Source: Roseburia hominis
Lineage (GTDB): Bacteria; Bacillota; Clostridia; Lachnospirales; Lachnospiraceae
Assembly: GCA_021771815.1 (NCBI GenBank)
Contig: JAETOE010000009.1
Coordinates: forward strand, 29,121 to 93,120
DNA length: 64,000 bases
Direction: 5' to 3'
Shown: positions 1 to 8,754 of the stretch, in pieces
Numbering within the stretch: the first letter of the stretch is position 1
Layout: each line of letters starts with the position of its first letter
Made by a program: the position numbers and the translations under genes
Notes under the pieces: model-generated
What the model was told of the DNA's origin: nothing
Database searches by the model: none
Seen by the model: the letters and a program-made list of their open reading frames with translations, nothing else

Positions 1-2
1 AC

Positions 3-647
3 CGTGAACTGTCGAGGCTGCTTGGGGAAGAGATTGTTGTAAGCGGTGCGAGCCGAACGGATTCCGGGGTGCATTCGCTTGGAAATGTGGCGGTCTTTGA
101 TACAGAGACGCGAATGCCTGCGGAGAAGATTTCCTTTGCTCTAAATCAACGGCTGCCGGAGGATATCGTCGTGCAGGACTCGTGCGAGGTGGAAGCGGAC
201 TGGCACCCGCGGTTCGTACCCAGCAGAAAGACCTACGAGTATCGTATTCTAAACCGCACGTTTCGTATGCCGACAAGACGGCTTGATACTTATTTCTATC
301 ACTATCCGTTGGATGTGACGAAGATGCAGGAGGCGGCTTCTTATCTGGTGGGTGAGCACGATTTTAAGAGCTTCTGCGCGGTCGGTGCGCAGGTGAAGAC
401 GACCGTGCGCACGATTTATGCCTGTGATGTATTTCGTGAAGGGGATATTATCACAATCCGCGTAACGGGAAACGGTTTTTTATATAATATGGTGCGCATT
501 ATTGCCGGAACGCTGATTAAAATCGGCGGCGGGGAACTGCCGCCGGAAGAGATAAAGGAGATTCTTGCCGCCTGCGACAGAAGCGCTGCGGGACCGACAG
601 CTCCCGCACATGGGCTTACGATGATGGGAATAGGATTCGAGGAATAG
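3..647 (+). CDS. truA: tRNA pseudouridine(38-40) synthase TruA, 5' end outside window
   Basis: TruA converts uridines 38-40 of the tRNA anticodon arm to pseudouridine. The frame is open from the window edge, so the start lies upstream. Near the visible N-terminus is GASRTDSGVHSLGN, the catalytic motif with the nucleophilic Asp in RTD. Later come RTYEYRI and GNGFLYNMVRIIAGTL, both typical of the family. The stop is TAG at 645-647. The order truA-rplM-rpsI is the usual Firmicute ribosomal context. The next gene has its own promoter, so transcription of rplM need not depend on truA. Confidence 0.95.
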   Translation, partial: RELSRLLGEEIVVSGASRTDSGVHSLGNVAVFDTETRMPAEKISFALNQRLPEDIVVQDSCEVEADWHPRFVPSRKTYEYRILNRTFRMPTRRLDTYFYHYPLDVTKMQEAASYLVGEHDFKSFCAVGAQVKTTVRTIYACDVFREGDIITIRVTGNGFLYNMVRIIAGTLIKIGGGELPPEEIKEILAACDRSAAGPTAPAHGLTMMGIGFEE

Positions 648-724
648 TAACAGAGGAAAGAGAAATGACGGAAAGTGTATTTCCCGTCAGGATATGCATT
701 TTCAGGGGAAATAGAAAAAAATGA

Positions 725-753
725 TTGACACGCGAGGGGTCGTGTAATATAAT
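725..753 (+). promoter_or_regulatory. Sigma-A promoter of rplM-rpsI
   Basis: Perfect TTGACA at 725-730 and perfect TATAAT at 748-753 with a 17-bp spacer. Transcription should start near 760, leaving a leader of about 130 nt before rplM. Confidence 0.85.
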
Positions 754-759
754 ATCTAA

Positions 760-877
760 GTCTGTGATAGTGAATAAGTGCAGTTCCAAAGCCCCGGAAC
801 AGCATTTAACTATAAACAATGATATGGAGGACAGTGTGTCCGGACATTCACGCTGCCTGACATGAACAGTATTTTCT
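760..877 (+). promoter_or_regulatory. rplM 5' leader, possible ribosomal protein (L13-type) leader RNA
   Basis: The leader contains a clear stem-loop: positions 829-838 pair with 849-857 around a 10-nt loop, with one bulged A. Firmicute L13 operons are known to carry autoregulatory leaders (Rfam L13_leader). Position and structure fit that, but I cannot confirm the consensus by eye. Confidence 0.4.
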
Positions 878-890
878 AGGAGGAAGAACG

Positions 891-1319
891 ATGAAGACTT
901 TTATGGCTAGCCCAGCTACCATCGAGAGAAAATGGTATGTAGTTGACGCTACTGGTATGACATTAGGACGCCTGGCATCTGAAGTTGCCAAGGTATTAAG
1001 AGGAAAGAATAAGCCAATCTTTACACCGCACATCGATACCGGCGATTATGTAATCGTTGTAAACGCTGAGAAGATTAAGGTAACCGGTAAGAAGTTAGAT
1101 CAGAAGATTTATTACAATCACTCTGATTATGTAGGCGGTATGAAAGAGACCACATTAAAAGAGATGATGGCAAAGCACCCGGAGAGAGTGATCGAGCATG
1201 CAGTTAAGGGAATGCTTCCGAAGGGACCGTTAGGAAGAGAGATGTACACGAAGTTATTCGTATACGCAGGACCGGATCACAAGCACGCAGCTCAGAAGCC
1301 AGAAGCTTTAACATTTTAA
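891..1319 (+). CDS. rplM: 50S ribosomal protein L13
   Basis: L13 is a 23S rRNA-binding protein of the large subunit, here 142 residues, the usual bacterial length. Recognisable segments are [20 protein letters not shown] near the N-terminus and the [13 protein letters not shown] block near the C-terminus. AGGAGG at 878-883 lies 7 nt before the ATG. The gene is co-transcribed with rpsI from the promoter at 725-753. Confidence 0.98.
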   Translation: MKTFMASPATIERKWYVVDATGMTLGRLASEVAKVLRGKNKPIFTPHIDTGDYVIVVNAEKIKVTGKKLDQKIYYNHSDYVGGMKETTLKEMMAKHPERVIEHAVKGMLPKGPLGREMYTKLFVYAGPDHKHAAQKPEALTF

Positions 1320-1336
1320 TGAGGAGGTAAAAGACA

Positions 1337-1729
1337 TTGGCTAACGCAAAATATTACGGAACAGGAAGAAGAAAATCATCTGTTGCCAGAGTATACTTAG
1401 TACCAGGTACAGGCAAGGTTACCATCAATAAAAGAGATATGGACGAATATTTCGGATTAGATACTTTAAAGGTTATCGTTCGTCAGCCGCTTGCAGCTAC
1501 TGAGACTGCTGACAAGTTCGACGTTTTAGTAAACGTTCGCGGCGGTGGATATACAGGACAGGCAGGAGCTATCCGTCATGGTATCGCTCGTGCGTTACTG
1601 AATGTTGACGCTGATTACAGACCGATCTTAAAGTCCGCAGGATACTTAACAAGAGATCCGCGTATGAAAGAGCGTAAGAAGTATGGTCTTAAAGCAGCAC
1701 GTAGAGCGCCGCAGTTCTCCAAGAGATAA
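1337..1729 (+). CDS. rpsI: 30S ribosomal protein S9
   Basis: S9 is a small-subunit protein whose basic C-terminal tail reaches the P site. At 130 residues it has normal length. It opens with [14 protein letters not shown] and ends with the classic [17 protein letters not shown] tail. The start is TTG (1337-1339), fixed by GAGGAGGT at 1321-1328, 17 nt after the rplM stop. A strong terminator follows, so rplM-rpsI form a closed two-gene unit. Confidence 0.98.
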   Translation: MANAKYYGTGRRKSSVARVYLVPGTGKVTINKRDMDEYFGLDTLKVIVRQPLAATETADKFDVLVNVRGGGYTGQAGAIRHGIARALLNVDADYRPILKSAGYLTRDPRMKERKKYGLKAARRAPQFSKR

Positions 1730-1769
1730 TCATACGTTTCAGAACATACAATTTCAAAAGACATTTTCA

Positions 1770-1803
1770 AACCTCTCAGAACTTCGGCTCTGGGAGGTTT
1801 TTA
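1770..1803 (+). terminator. Rho-independent terminator of rplM-rpsI
   Basis: A 13-bp stem with one mismatch around a TTCG tetraloop (AACCTCTCAGAAC...GCTCTGGGAGGTT) is followed by five T. Confidence 0.9.
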
Positions 1804-1867
1804 ATTGTGTATTTTTAAGAGCGGATATGATAGAATAACAATATCACTAGGTATTGGAGGAATAACC

Positions 1868-3112
1868 ATGGAACAGACTTTTTTAACAGATATTCATATA
1901 AAAAAAGTTCGTCATTTAGAGAACATTTCCATTCCTTTAGATAAAGAAAAAAGAAAGCATTTGATATTAACAGGTAAAAATGGAAGTGGAAAAACAAGTG
2001 TTTTGGAAGCTATGGTTAAATACGTTCAGAACTTTTTGGATGAAAATGGAACAACATTAGAACATGCAACAGATATGTATAATCGTTGCTTAGAAAGTAA
2101 CAGGCTAAGTTTACCGGAAGATTCGGAAGAGAATAGAAAACAAATTTATGAAGCAAAAAAGAATGTGGAATTCTGGGAAAGTAAACTAAAAAGATTAGAT
2201 TCAGGAATTTCCTTCGAAAGTACTTCCAATGTTTTATTAAAAGAAAAATATGATCAGGGGAATTTTGTTTTTGCGTATTATAAAGCTGAAAGAGAATTTC
2301 AGGTAGAAAAGTATAAAAATATTGAAAAAGTAGAATTACAGGACAAATATAATATCACTGAGAAGCCGGGTGCAAAACTTACAAAATATCTTGTTGACTT
2401 GAAAGCTACGCAGGCTTTTACAAAAAATGATGAAAAAATTGAAAAAATAGATAAATGGCTGCGTACATTTGAAAATATTTTGAAAACAATTTTTGAGGAT
2501 AATGATCTTGAGTTAAAATTTAATGATGAAACTTTTCAGTTTACTATCTGCGAATCAGGTAAAGAGCCCTTTGATTTTAATACGATGTCCAGCGGATATG
2601 CGGCAATATTTGATATTATTAATGATTTGATTATAAGAATGGAAGCCAGGTCAGGACTGCGGACAGAGTTTGATATGGAAGGTATTGTTTTGGTAGATGA
2701 AATAGAGACACATTTGCATATTGAGCTACAGAAAGTGATTCTGCCTATTTTAACCGGGCTTTTTCCAAACATACAGTTTGTAATTACTACTCATTCACCG
2801 TTTATTTTAAGTTGTTTAGATAATGCTGTTATTTATGATCTTGAAAATGAAACCCTTGTAAAAAACGGATTAAAAAATTTGCCATATGAAGGTATTGTAG
2901 AGGGTTATTTTAAGGCGGACACATTGTCAGAGGAATTAAGAGAGAAATTTGAAAGATATAAGGCGCTGGTTTCTAAAGGTGAATTAACTGATGAAGAATA
3001 TGGAGAAATCGATCAGTTGGAATACTATTTAGATGAAATACCCGATTATCTTGCGAAGGAATTGACGGCAGAGTATAGTAGGTTAAAATTAGAATTTTCC
3101 AATAGGGGGTAA
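1868..3112 (+). CDS. ptuA: AAA ATPase of a Septu-type defence system (PtuA-like)
   Basis: A 414-residue ABC/SMC-like AAA ATPase. It has an N-terminal LTGKNGSGKTS Walker A, a charged middle region, a DFNTMSSGY signature-like segment, the Walker B run GIVLVDEIETHLH, and a terminal TTHSPFI histidine switch. This OLD/AAA_21-like layout followed directly by a small HNH nuclease is the definition of Septu (PtuA + PtuB), an anti-phage system whose nuclease is controlled by the ATPase. The ATG at 1868 is chosen over the upstream in-frame GTG because TGGAGG at 1855-1860 is correctly spaced. The gene is much richer in A+T than the ribosomal genes before it, suggesting transfer. No retron-like reverse transcriptase accompanies it. 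Confidence 0.8.
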   Translation: MEQTFLTDIHIKKVRHLENISIPLDKEKRKHLILTGKNGSGKTSVLEAMVKYVQNFLDENGTTLEHATDMYNRCLESNRLSLPEDSEENRKQIYEAKKNVEFWESKLKRLDSGISFESTSNVLLKEKYDQGNFVFAYYKAEREFQVEKYKNIEKVELQDKYNITEKPGAKLTKYLVDLKATQAFTKNDEKIEKIDKWLRTFENILKTIFEDNDLELKFNDETFQFTICESGKEPFDFNTMSSGYAAIFDIINDLIIRMEARSGLRTEFDMEGIVLVDEIETHLHIELQKVILPILTGLFPNIQFVITTHSPFILSCLDNAVIYDLENETLVKNGLKNLPYEGIVEGYFKADTLSEELREKFERYKALVSKGELTDEEYGEIDQLEYYLDEIPDYLAKELTAEYSRLKLEFSNRG

Positions 3113-3117
3113 GGAAT

Positions 3118-3774
3118 ATGGTGAAAATAGATAGGAATCCTGTTCCTCCTCCATCGCTGGAGGTTGAAAAGCAAAAATCTAATGGGCTTTACAATAAAGC
3201 AGACGTAATACAGCAGTTGAAAGAAGACTCCCATGATAAGTGCTATATTTGTGAACTGGGAGGATTGTCAGATCCGGAGGTAGAACATTTAAGGCCGCAT
3301 CATGGAAGGAAAATAGCGGAAAGAGTTTTTGATTGGAATAATTTATTCTATGTGTGTCCGCATTGCAATAATTTGAAAAAGGAAGCAAAATATGATGATA
3401 AAATTATAGACTGCTGTGTTGATGATCCAGAAGAAATGTTGGAACAATGTTATGAAAATGGGCATGTGAAGGTACATAATATAGTAAATGAAGAATGTGC
3501 TATTATGACTGCAGAACTGATTCAGGAGAGTTTTGAAAAATGCAATACAGGGATTCGAGAAGCGGCTTGTCAATATAGAATAGATCGTTTAGCAGAGTCA
3601 ATGAGTATTTTATACAAAATATTGGAAAATCATAAAAAGAATCCAGATTCAAAACGCTATATGAAAAGTTTAAGATTTGCATTAAGCAGGCAGAGTGCTT
3701 TTGCAGCATTTAAGAGAGGCTATATAAGAAAGCACATTGTTGATTATCCGGATTTAGAAGAATTTTTGGCATAG
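3118..3774 (+). CDS. ptuB: HNH endonuclease of a Septu-type system (PtuB-like)
   Basis: A 218-residue HNH nuclease placed 5 nt after the ATPase gene, with GGGGG just before its start, so probably translationally coupled. Zinc ligands are visible as CYIC near residue 42 and CPHCNN near residue 80. Between them is EVEHLRPHH, with the catalytic HNH histidine and acid, and then WNNLF. PtuB supplies the DNA-cutting activity in Septu. The C-terminal half is mostly helical and I do not recognise further motifs. Confidence 0.8.
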   Translation: MVKIDRNPVPPPSLEVEKQKSNGLYNKADVIQQLKEDSHDKCYICELGGLSDPEVEHLRPHHGRKIAERVFDWNNLFYVCPHCNNLKKEAKYDDKIIDCCVDDPEEMLEQCYENGHVKVHNIVNEECAIMTAELIQESFEKCNTGIREAACQYRIDRLAESMSILYKILENHKKNPDSKRYMKSLRFALSRQSAFAAFKRGYIRKHIVDYPDLEEFLA

Positions 3775-3846
3775 CAGAGGTGTGGTGAAGATTAAAGAAG
3801 GGTGATGCGTTTGTAACGTGTTTGCAACATCACCAAGAATATGGAA

Positions 3847-3880
3847 GGGCTGTCGCATTAAGTGCGGCAGCCCCGTTGTT
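3847..3880 (+). terminator. Probable terminator of the Septu operon
   Basis: An 11-bp stem GGGCTGTCGCA / TGCGGCAGCCC with a short loop is followed by a modest T-rich tail (GTTGTTT). The tail is weak, so termination may be partial. Confidence 0.5.
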
Positions 3881-3920
3881 TACTTGGAACTCATGGATAC
3901 ACCCGTATTTTCCATTGAAA

Positions 3921-4772
3921 TTACCTCCGCTTACGGTACTGCAGCGGAGACAACCCGTATGTCCGCCCAAAACTCCGAATAAAATAACTTACGTTCGTAA
4001 AACCACAGGCGAGCGCTATATCGGTGACAGAAAGATTTGCGGATTCCAACAGATGCTTCGCGTGGGACAGGCGCAGGTAACTGATATACTGGGTCACAGT
4101 CAGGTGAAACTGTTCTTTAAAGAAACGTGACACGTACTTTTCGGACAGATGGAAATGAGACGCCAGGTCCTTTAAACTGATGTGATTACAGTAATTTTGC
4201 TGAAGATAAAAGAGCATCTCCTTTTGGATTCCGGCAGGATTCCCCGGACTATCATGGCGCAGCCCGTTATGCTCCGCCAGCAATTCCAGAAATTTCAGCA
4301 GAACAATCCGGACGCCGAGATGCTTTTGGTAGGAAGTTTTGCGATTCGCCTCAATCAGTTCTTCCATTAAGGATACAAGCTCTGCCAGAAGTTCGGCGTC
4401 CGTGATTTCAGGGATAAAGCGCATACTGTGGCTGCGAAGAGGAAAGAGAAGTTCGTTCTCCAGCCAGTCCTTCGATTGGAAGGACACAAATTCCAGCGGG
4501 AATAAAAGCGTAAAATAATCAACAGGTTCTTCGGAAGCGCTCATAAGGTGCAGCTCGCCGGGGCTGACAAGGTGTATGGAGTGGTCTGCGCCGATGTATT
4601 CCTGTCCGTCAATGACGAGAGACAGAGGGCCCTTTCGCACATAAATGATTTCTGCTTCGTCGTGCCAATGTACCGGAATTTGAAAGGCATGTGGATGGGG
4701 GTTCATATGGTATTCGCTGAAGGGATAATCCTTTGTTCCATGTGGGTGATTTTCTTTTAATTCTAAGTACAT
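3921..4772 (-). CDS. AraC-family transcriptional regulator with cupin sensor domain
   Basis: A 283-residue regulator. The N-terminal half (about residues 15-110) is a cupin-like ligand fold beginning HAFQIPVHWHDEAEIIYV. The C-terminal 100 residues carry two helix-turn-helix motifs, including ISLKDLASHFHLSEKYVSRFFKE and the AraC hallmark DIALACGFTNVSYFIRSF. The gene is transcribed away from the MATE exporter at 4931, and the shared intergenic region holds a perfect inverted repeat. It is therefore a good candidate to control the exporter. The ligand is unknown. Confidence 0.9.
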   Translation of the reverse strand: MYLELKENHPHGTKDYPFSEYHMNPHPHAFQIPVHWHDEAEIIYVRKGPLSLVIDGQEYIGADHSIHLVSPGELHLMSASEEPVDYFTLLFPLEFVSFQSKDWLENELLFPLRSHSMRFIPEITDAELLAELVSLMEELIEANRKTSYQKHLGVRIVLLKFLELLAEHNGLRHDSPGNPAGIQKEMLFYLQQNYCNHISLKDLASHFHLSEKYVSRFFKEQFHLTVTQYISYLRLSHAKHLLESANLSVTDIALACGFTNVSYFIRSFGRTYGLSPLQYRKRR

Positions 4773-4887
4773 CCAAAACTCCTTTGAAATCTAAAATTGT
4801 TTTTCTGCCATGATTATACCGGGAAAGTAGAAAAAGTGCAATTATTTGCGGAAAATGTGCAAGAGTTTTTCGAAATTAAGGGGTAAA

Positions 4888-4914
4888 ATGTAAAATACAA
4901 AAGATATTTTACAT
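4888..4914 (+). promoter_or_regulatory. Perfect 10-bp inverted repeat before the MATE gene
   Basis: ATGTAAAATA (4888-4897) and TATTTTACAT (4905-4914) are exact reverse complements separated by 7 nt, ending at the AGGAGG ribosome site (4915-4920). It may be an operator or an mRNA hairpin that masks translation start. Confidence 0.6.
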
Positions 4915-4930
4915 AGGAGGATACAGGTCG

Positions 4931-6247
4931 ATGGAAGAACAGAGAAAAACATTATCCCAGCTTTTTATTCCGATTTGCTTTGAAACTTTATTTTATATGC
5001 TGTCGGGCATGGTAGATACACTGATGCTCTCCTCCGTGGGTGATTATGCGGTAGGAGCTGTAGGTACGGCAAATACTTATATTGGAATTTTTATTATTAT
5101 GTTTTCGATTATTTCATCCGGCATGATGGCGGTCATGACACAGAATATCGGTGCGGGAAGACCGGGGATTGCTTATCAGGCGAGACAGCTCGGGCTGCTT
5201 TTTAATGCTGTGGTGGGCTTTTGTATGGCGTTTTTTCTGTTTACATGTTCCGGTACGATTCTTGATATGGTAGGGATTGCAAAAACGCTGCGCGATCCGG
5301 CGGTTACTTACCTTAAGATAGTGGGAGGCGGTTGTATTTTAAATGCACTGATTCCTATTTTCTCGGGCTATCTGCGTGCGTTCGGATATACAAAACAGCC
5401 GCTGTTTGCTACGTTTATTGCAAATGTAATGAATCTTATTTTAAACGCGGTGTTTCTTTTTGTACTTCATACGGGTGTGCAGGGAGTTGCGATGGCAACG
5501 GTGATTTCCAGAGTGATAAATTTACTGATTGTAGTGATATTCAGTCATTTGCTGGTTCACGCAAAACAGAGTCCGGAGAGAAGCGAAAACAGGAAGGTAT
5601 TGGGGCAGATTGTCAGTGTGGGCTTGCCGTCCGCCTGTGAGACTGCACTGTATAATGTGGCAATGACGCTGGTGATCCGCTTTCTGAATCAGATGGATGC
5701 GGAGGGGCTTAATGTAACAGCGCGGTCTTATGCAATGCAGATTACCGATTTTTCCTATTGCATTGGGGCGGCGCTGGCGCAGGCGAATGCGATTATGACA
5801 GGCTGGTATGTGGGTGCTGGTGAGTATGACGCCTGTGATAAGGGAACGAAAAAGGCTGCTGTGACGGGGGTTGCGGTTGCAGCTTGTCTGTCTGTGCTGT
5901 TTGCAGTCTGTGCGGGATGGATCATGAAGCTCTTTACGGATGATCCGGTCATGATCGCATTGGTGACAAAGCTGCTTATGATAGATATTGTGCTGGAGAT
6001 GGGGCGCGTGACGAACCTTGTGTTTGGTCAGGCGCTAAAAAGCAGCGGCGACGCCGTATTTCCGGCAGTACTTGCGGCAGTTTTTGTGTTCGTGTGCGCA
6101 GCCGGCGGTACATATTTCTTTGGGATTCATCTGGGACTTATGGCTGTGGGAGCTTATATTGGACTGGCAGGCGACGAATGTGTCAGAGCGGTGGGAATGG
6201 TGCTGCGCTGGAAAACCGGGAAGTGGAGGGGCAAAAGACTGGTATGA
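4931..6247 (+). CDS. MATE-family multidrug/cation antiporter
   Basis: A 438-residue polytopic inner-membrane protein with about twelve hydrophobic segments. The first block reads TLSQLFIPICFETLFYMLSG followed by VDTLMLSSVG, typical of MATE exporters, which use Na+ or H+ gradients to expel cationic drugs. The second half repeats the fold from about residue 235 (GLPSACETALYNVAMTLVIR). AGGAGG at 4915-4920 lies 10 nt before the ATG. It is divergent from the AraC gene, which may respond to the exported compound. Substrate unknown. Confidence 0.92.
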   Translation: MEEQRKTLSQLFIPICFETLFYMLSGMVDTLMLSSVGDYAVGAVGTANTYIGIFIIMFSIISSGMMAVMTQNIGAGRPGIAYQARQLGLLFNAVVGFCMAFFLFTCSGTILDMVGIAKTLRDPAVTYLKIVGGGCILNALIPIFSGYLRAFGYTKQPLFATFIANVMNLILNAVFLFVLHTGVQGVAMATVISRVINLLIVVIFSHLLVHAKQSPERSENRKVLGQIVSVGLPSACETALYNVAMTLVIRFLNQMDAEGLNVTARSYAMQITDFSYCIGAALAQANAIMTGWYVGAGEYDACDKGTKKAAVTGVAVAACLSVLFAVCAGWIMKLFTDDPVMIALVTKLLMIDIVLEMGRVTNLVFGQALKSSGDAVFPAVLAAVFVFVCAAGGTYFFGIHLGLMAVGAYIGLAGDECVRAVGMVLRWKTGKWRGKRLV

Positions 6248-6363
6248 GTGCGATTTGGAGGAATCCGTATCACAGGTGATACATTGGGAGAGGTTCCTAT
6301 TAATTCTGAAATGTATTTTGTGAATATAACTGTGTCAAACTAGAATATAAATCTAAATAAGAT

Positions 6364-6430
6364 AAAAACTATTATAGTACAAAAAGCATATATATTATAA
6401 TAGTTTTTGTATTGCTATACAAAAACTATT
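6364..6430 (+). promoter_or_regulatory. Nested inverted repeats upstream of the DUF4143 ATPase gene
   Basis: Three copies of AAAAACTATT occur. Copy A (6364-6376) is the exact complement of 6396-6408. The same middle strand extended (6399-6411) is the exact complement of copy C (6418-6430). Each stem is 13 bp and they exclude each other. A TATAAT (6396-6401) lies in the middle copy. Confidence 0.6.
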
Positions 6431-6476
6431 GAATTTTATGAAGTTTTTGCGTAAAATATAGGCATGAGGTGATGGC

Positions 6477-7688
6477 ATGGAGATTATAAGGAAAGAATAC
6501 TTTGAACGATTAATCGGATATAAAGATAAGAAAATTATTAAGGTAGTTACCGGAGTGAGACGTTGCGGCAAGTCGACGTTGTTAAAAATGTTTCAGGATT
6601 ATCTGTTGGCGCACGAAGCGGAGCAGGAGCAGATTATCAGTATAAATTTTGAAGATTTTGAATACGAATCGCTCTGGGATGCGAAAGCGTTGTATGAATA
6701 TCTGAAGGGGAAGATTCTTCCGAACCGCATGATGTATCTGATTTTGGATGAGATACAAAACGTGAAAGACTTTCAAAGAGTGGTGGATAGTTTCTTTATA
6801 AAAGAAAATGTAGATATTTATATAACGGGTTCCAATTCATATATGTTGTCGGGAGAACTGGCAACACTGTTGTCCGGCAGATATGTGAGGATTGAGATGT
6901 TACCGTTTTCATTCTCCGAATTTGTTCGGGCGCATCAGTTGGAACATAATCTGGAGCGGGCGTACCAGAGTTATATAGAAACAAGTTCTTTTCCGTATGC
7001 AATACATCTGGAGGCGGCGCAAAATCAGATTCAGGATTATCTGCACAGCATTTATGATACAATCATATTAAAAGACGTGGTCAGCCGAAAGAAAATCACG
7101 GATACGATGATGCTGGAAAGTGTGGTGCGTTTTCTGGCGGACAACATAGGAAATCCGCTTTCTACAAAGAAAATCAGTGATACGATGACTTCAAATGGAA
7201 GGGGCATTAATGTCAGAACCGTAGAATCGTATATTTCTTCTTTTATGGAATCGTATATTGTGTACCAGGCAAAGCGATACGATATAAAAGGAAAACAATA
7301 TTTGAAAACAATGGAGAAATATTACTTTGTGGATATGGGGCTTCGCAGTGTGATGCTTGGAAACAGAGGGAATACGGATGTAGGTCATGTTTTGGAGAAT
7401 GTCATATATCTGGAATTGATTCGCAGAGGATATGAGGTGTACATTGGAAAAATGGAAAGTATGGAAGTGGATTTTGTCGCAAAGGATATGCAGGGTATCA
7501 AATACATTCAAGTAGCAGCAAGCGTGCGCGAGAAAAGCACGTTGGAGCGGGAACTAAGACCGCTGCAGAAAATAGCCGATAATTATCCTAAATGTATTAT
7601 GACTTTGGACATAGACCCGGCGGCAGATTATGAAGGAATCAGAAGGATCAACGCATTGGATTATCTTATGAGCAGTGTAGACATATAA
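6477..7688 (+). CDS. ATP-binding protein, AAA_14 + DUF4143
   Basis: A 403-residue protein of a common but poorly understood ATPase family. The N-terminus has the Walker A GVRRCGKSTLL (residue 25 onward), Walker B YLILDEIQ, and the arginine-finger-like GSNSYMLSGELATLLSGRY. The C-terminal DUF4143 domain (about residues 200-400) contains a PD-(D/E)XK-like core, with GHVLENVIYLELIRRGYEV and EVDFVAKD. GAGGTGAT lies just before the ATG. Members occur in many copies in gut Firmicutes and Bacteroidetes. A role as nuclease-linked switch or regulator is inference. It stands alone, with complex inverted repeats upstream. Confidence 0.88.
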   Translation: MEIIRKEYFERLIGYKDKKIIKVVTGVRRCGKSTLLKMFQDYLLAHEAEQEQIISINFEDFEYESLWDAKALYEYLKGKILPNRMMYLILDEIQNVKDFQRVVDSFFIKENVDIYITGSNSYMLSGELATLLSGRYVRIEMLPFSFSEFVRAHQLEHNLERAYQSYIETSSFPYAIHLEAAQNQIQDYLHSIYDTIILKDVVSRKKITDTMMLESVVRFLADNIGNPLSTKKISDTMTSNGRGINVRTVESYISSFMESYIVYQAKRYDIKGKQYLKTMEKYYFVDMGLRSVMLGNRGNTDVGHVLENVIYLELIRRGYEVYIGKMESMEVDFVAKDMQGIKYIQVAASVREKSTLERELRPLQKIADNYPKCIMTLDIDPAADYEGIRRINALDYLMSSVDI

Positions 7689-7709
7689 GAAAGAAACCGG
7701 AGGTAACCT

Positions 7710-8657
7710 ATGATTCTTAGCGTCAGCAGACGAACCGATATTCCAAATTACTATTCCGACTGGTTCTACGAACGTATCAGCGAAGGCTTTCTATATGTGC
7801 GCAATCCGATGAATCCACATCAGGTCAGCCGAATCACGCTGTCGCCGGAGGTAATTGACTGCATCGTGTTCTGGACGAAGAATCCCAGGCCGATGATGGC
7901 GCGGCTCTCGGAGCTTTCCGCCTATCCGTACTACTTTCAGTTCACGCTTACGGGGTATGGCACGGACATAGAGCCGGGAGTGCCGCATAAGCGGAAAGAA
8001 ATGATTCCTGTTTTCAGAGAACTTGCGGAGAAAATCGGAGCAGACCGCATAATCTGGCGGTACGACCCTATCTTTTTTAATGAGACATATACGGGTGAGT
8101 ATCACGAGCGGGCGTTTCGTGAAATTGCGGAATCGCTGCGCGGGTATACAAAAAAATGCGTGATAAGCTTTGTGGATATTTACGCGAAGAACCGGAAGAA
8201 CATGAATGCGCTCGGCATGGAGGAATGTGGGGAAGAAGAATTACGGAAATTTGCACGGAGGCTTGCACAGATTGCAAATGCGAATCAGATGGAGGTCGCG
8301 TCCTGTGCGGAAATGATCGACCTCTCGGCGAGCGGGATTGTTCCGAATAGCTGTATTGACAAGGGTCTGATTGAAGACATGTTGGGATGCCGCATCACAG
8401 CAGGGAAGGACGCCGGGCAGAGAGCAGAGTGCGGCTGCATTGAGAGTGTGGAGGTGGGAAGCTACCATACTTGCAGGAACGGCTGTAAATATTGCTATGC
8501 CAATGTCAGTGAGGAGTGCATACGGCAGAATGCGCTGCGTTACGACTCGTCATCGCCGCTGCTGTGCGGGGAACTTACCGATGCGGATAAGATCACGGAA
8601 CGCCGGATGAAATCGCTGCGTGATCCGCAGATTTCCTGCAAGGATTTTGGAAATTAG
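7710..8657 (+). CDS. DUF1848 family protein
   Basis: A 315-residue protein starting ILSVSRRTDIPNYYSDWF, the signature of DUF1848, and containing CIVFWTKNPRPM and FTLTGYG. The C-terminal third has a cysteine-rich stretch CGCIESVEVGSYHTC then GCKYCYAN, resembling an iron-sulfur or radical-SAM-like cluster site (CxxCxYC). Biochemical role is not established. An SD-like CGGAGGT precedes the ATG. It follows the DUF4143 ATPase by 21 nt and may share its transcript. Confidence 0.85.
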   Translation: MILSVSRRTDIPNYYSDWFYERISEGFLYVRNPMNPHQVSRITLSPEVIDCIVFWTKNPRPMMARLSELSAYPYYFQFTLTGYGTDIEPGVPHKRKEMIPVFRELAEKIGADRIIWRYDPIFFNETYTGEYHERAFREIAESLRGYTKKCVISFVDIYAKNRKNMNALGMEECGEEELRKFARRLAQIANANQMEVASCAEMIDLSASGIVPNSCIDKGLIEDMLGCRITAGKDAGQRAECGCIESVEVGSYHTCRNGCKYCYANVSEECIRQNALRYDSSSPLLCGELTDADKITERRMKSLRDPQISCKDFGN

Positions 8658-8687
8658 CATAAAAACGGCGATTTATGAAAGAAAAGG

Positions 8688-8715
8688 TAGACAATACACG
8701 TTAATGTGCTATACT
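8688..8715 (+). promoter_or_regulatory. Promoter of the small membrane protein pair
   Basis: TAGACA at 8688-8693 and TATACT at 8710-8715 with a 16-bp spacer, ahead of the genes at 8755 and 9096. Confidence 0.65.
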
Positions 8716-8754
8716 GAGAAAGTGAATTTATAAATGTGCAAAAGGAGAATAGTT

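Noticed and set aside
1741..1867. Possible retron RNA upstream of the Septu genes
   Set aside because: The region holds the rpsI terminator and a short promoter stretch. No msr-msd fold and no reverse transcriptase gene.
3822..4130. 102-residue plus-strand frame after the Septu operon
   Set aside because: It is mostly the antisense of the AraC gene's C-terminal HTH and begins inside a terminator hairpin.
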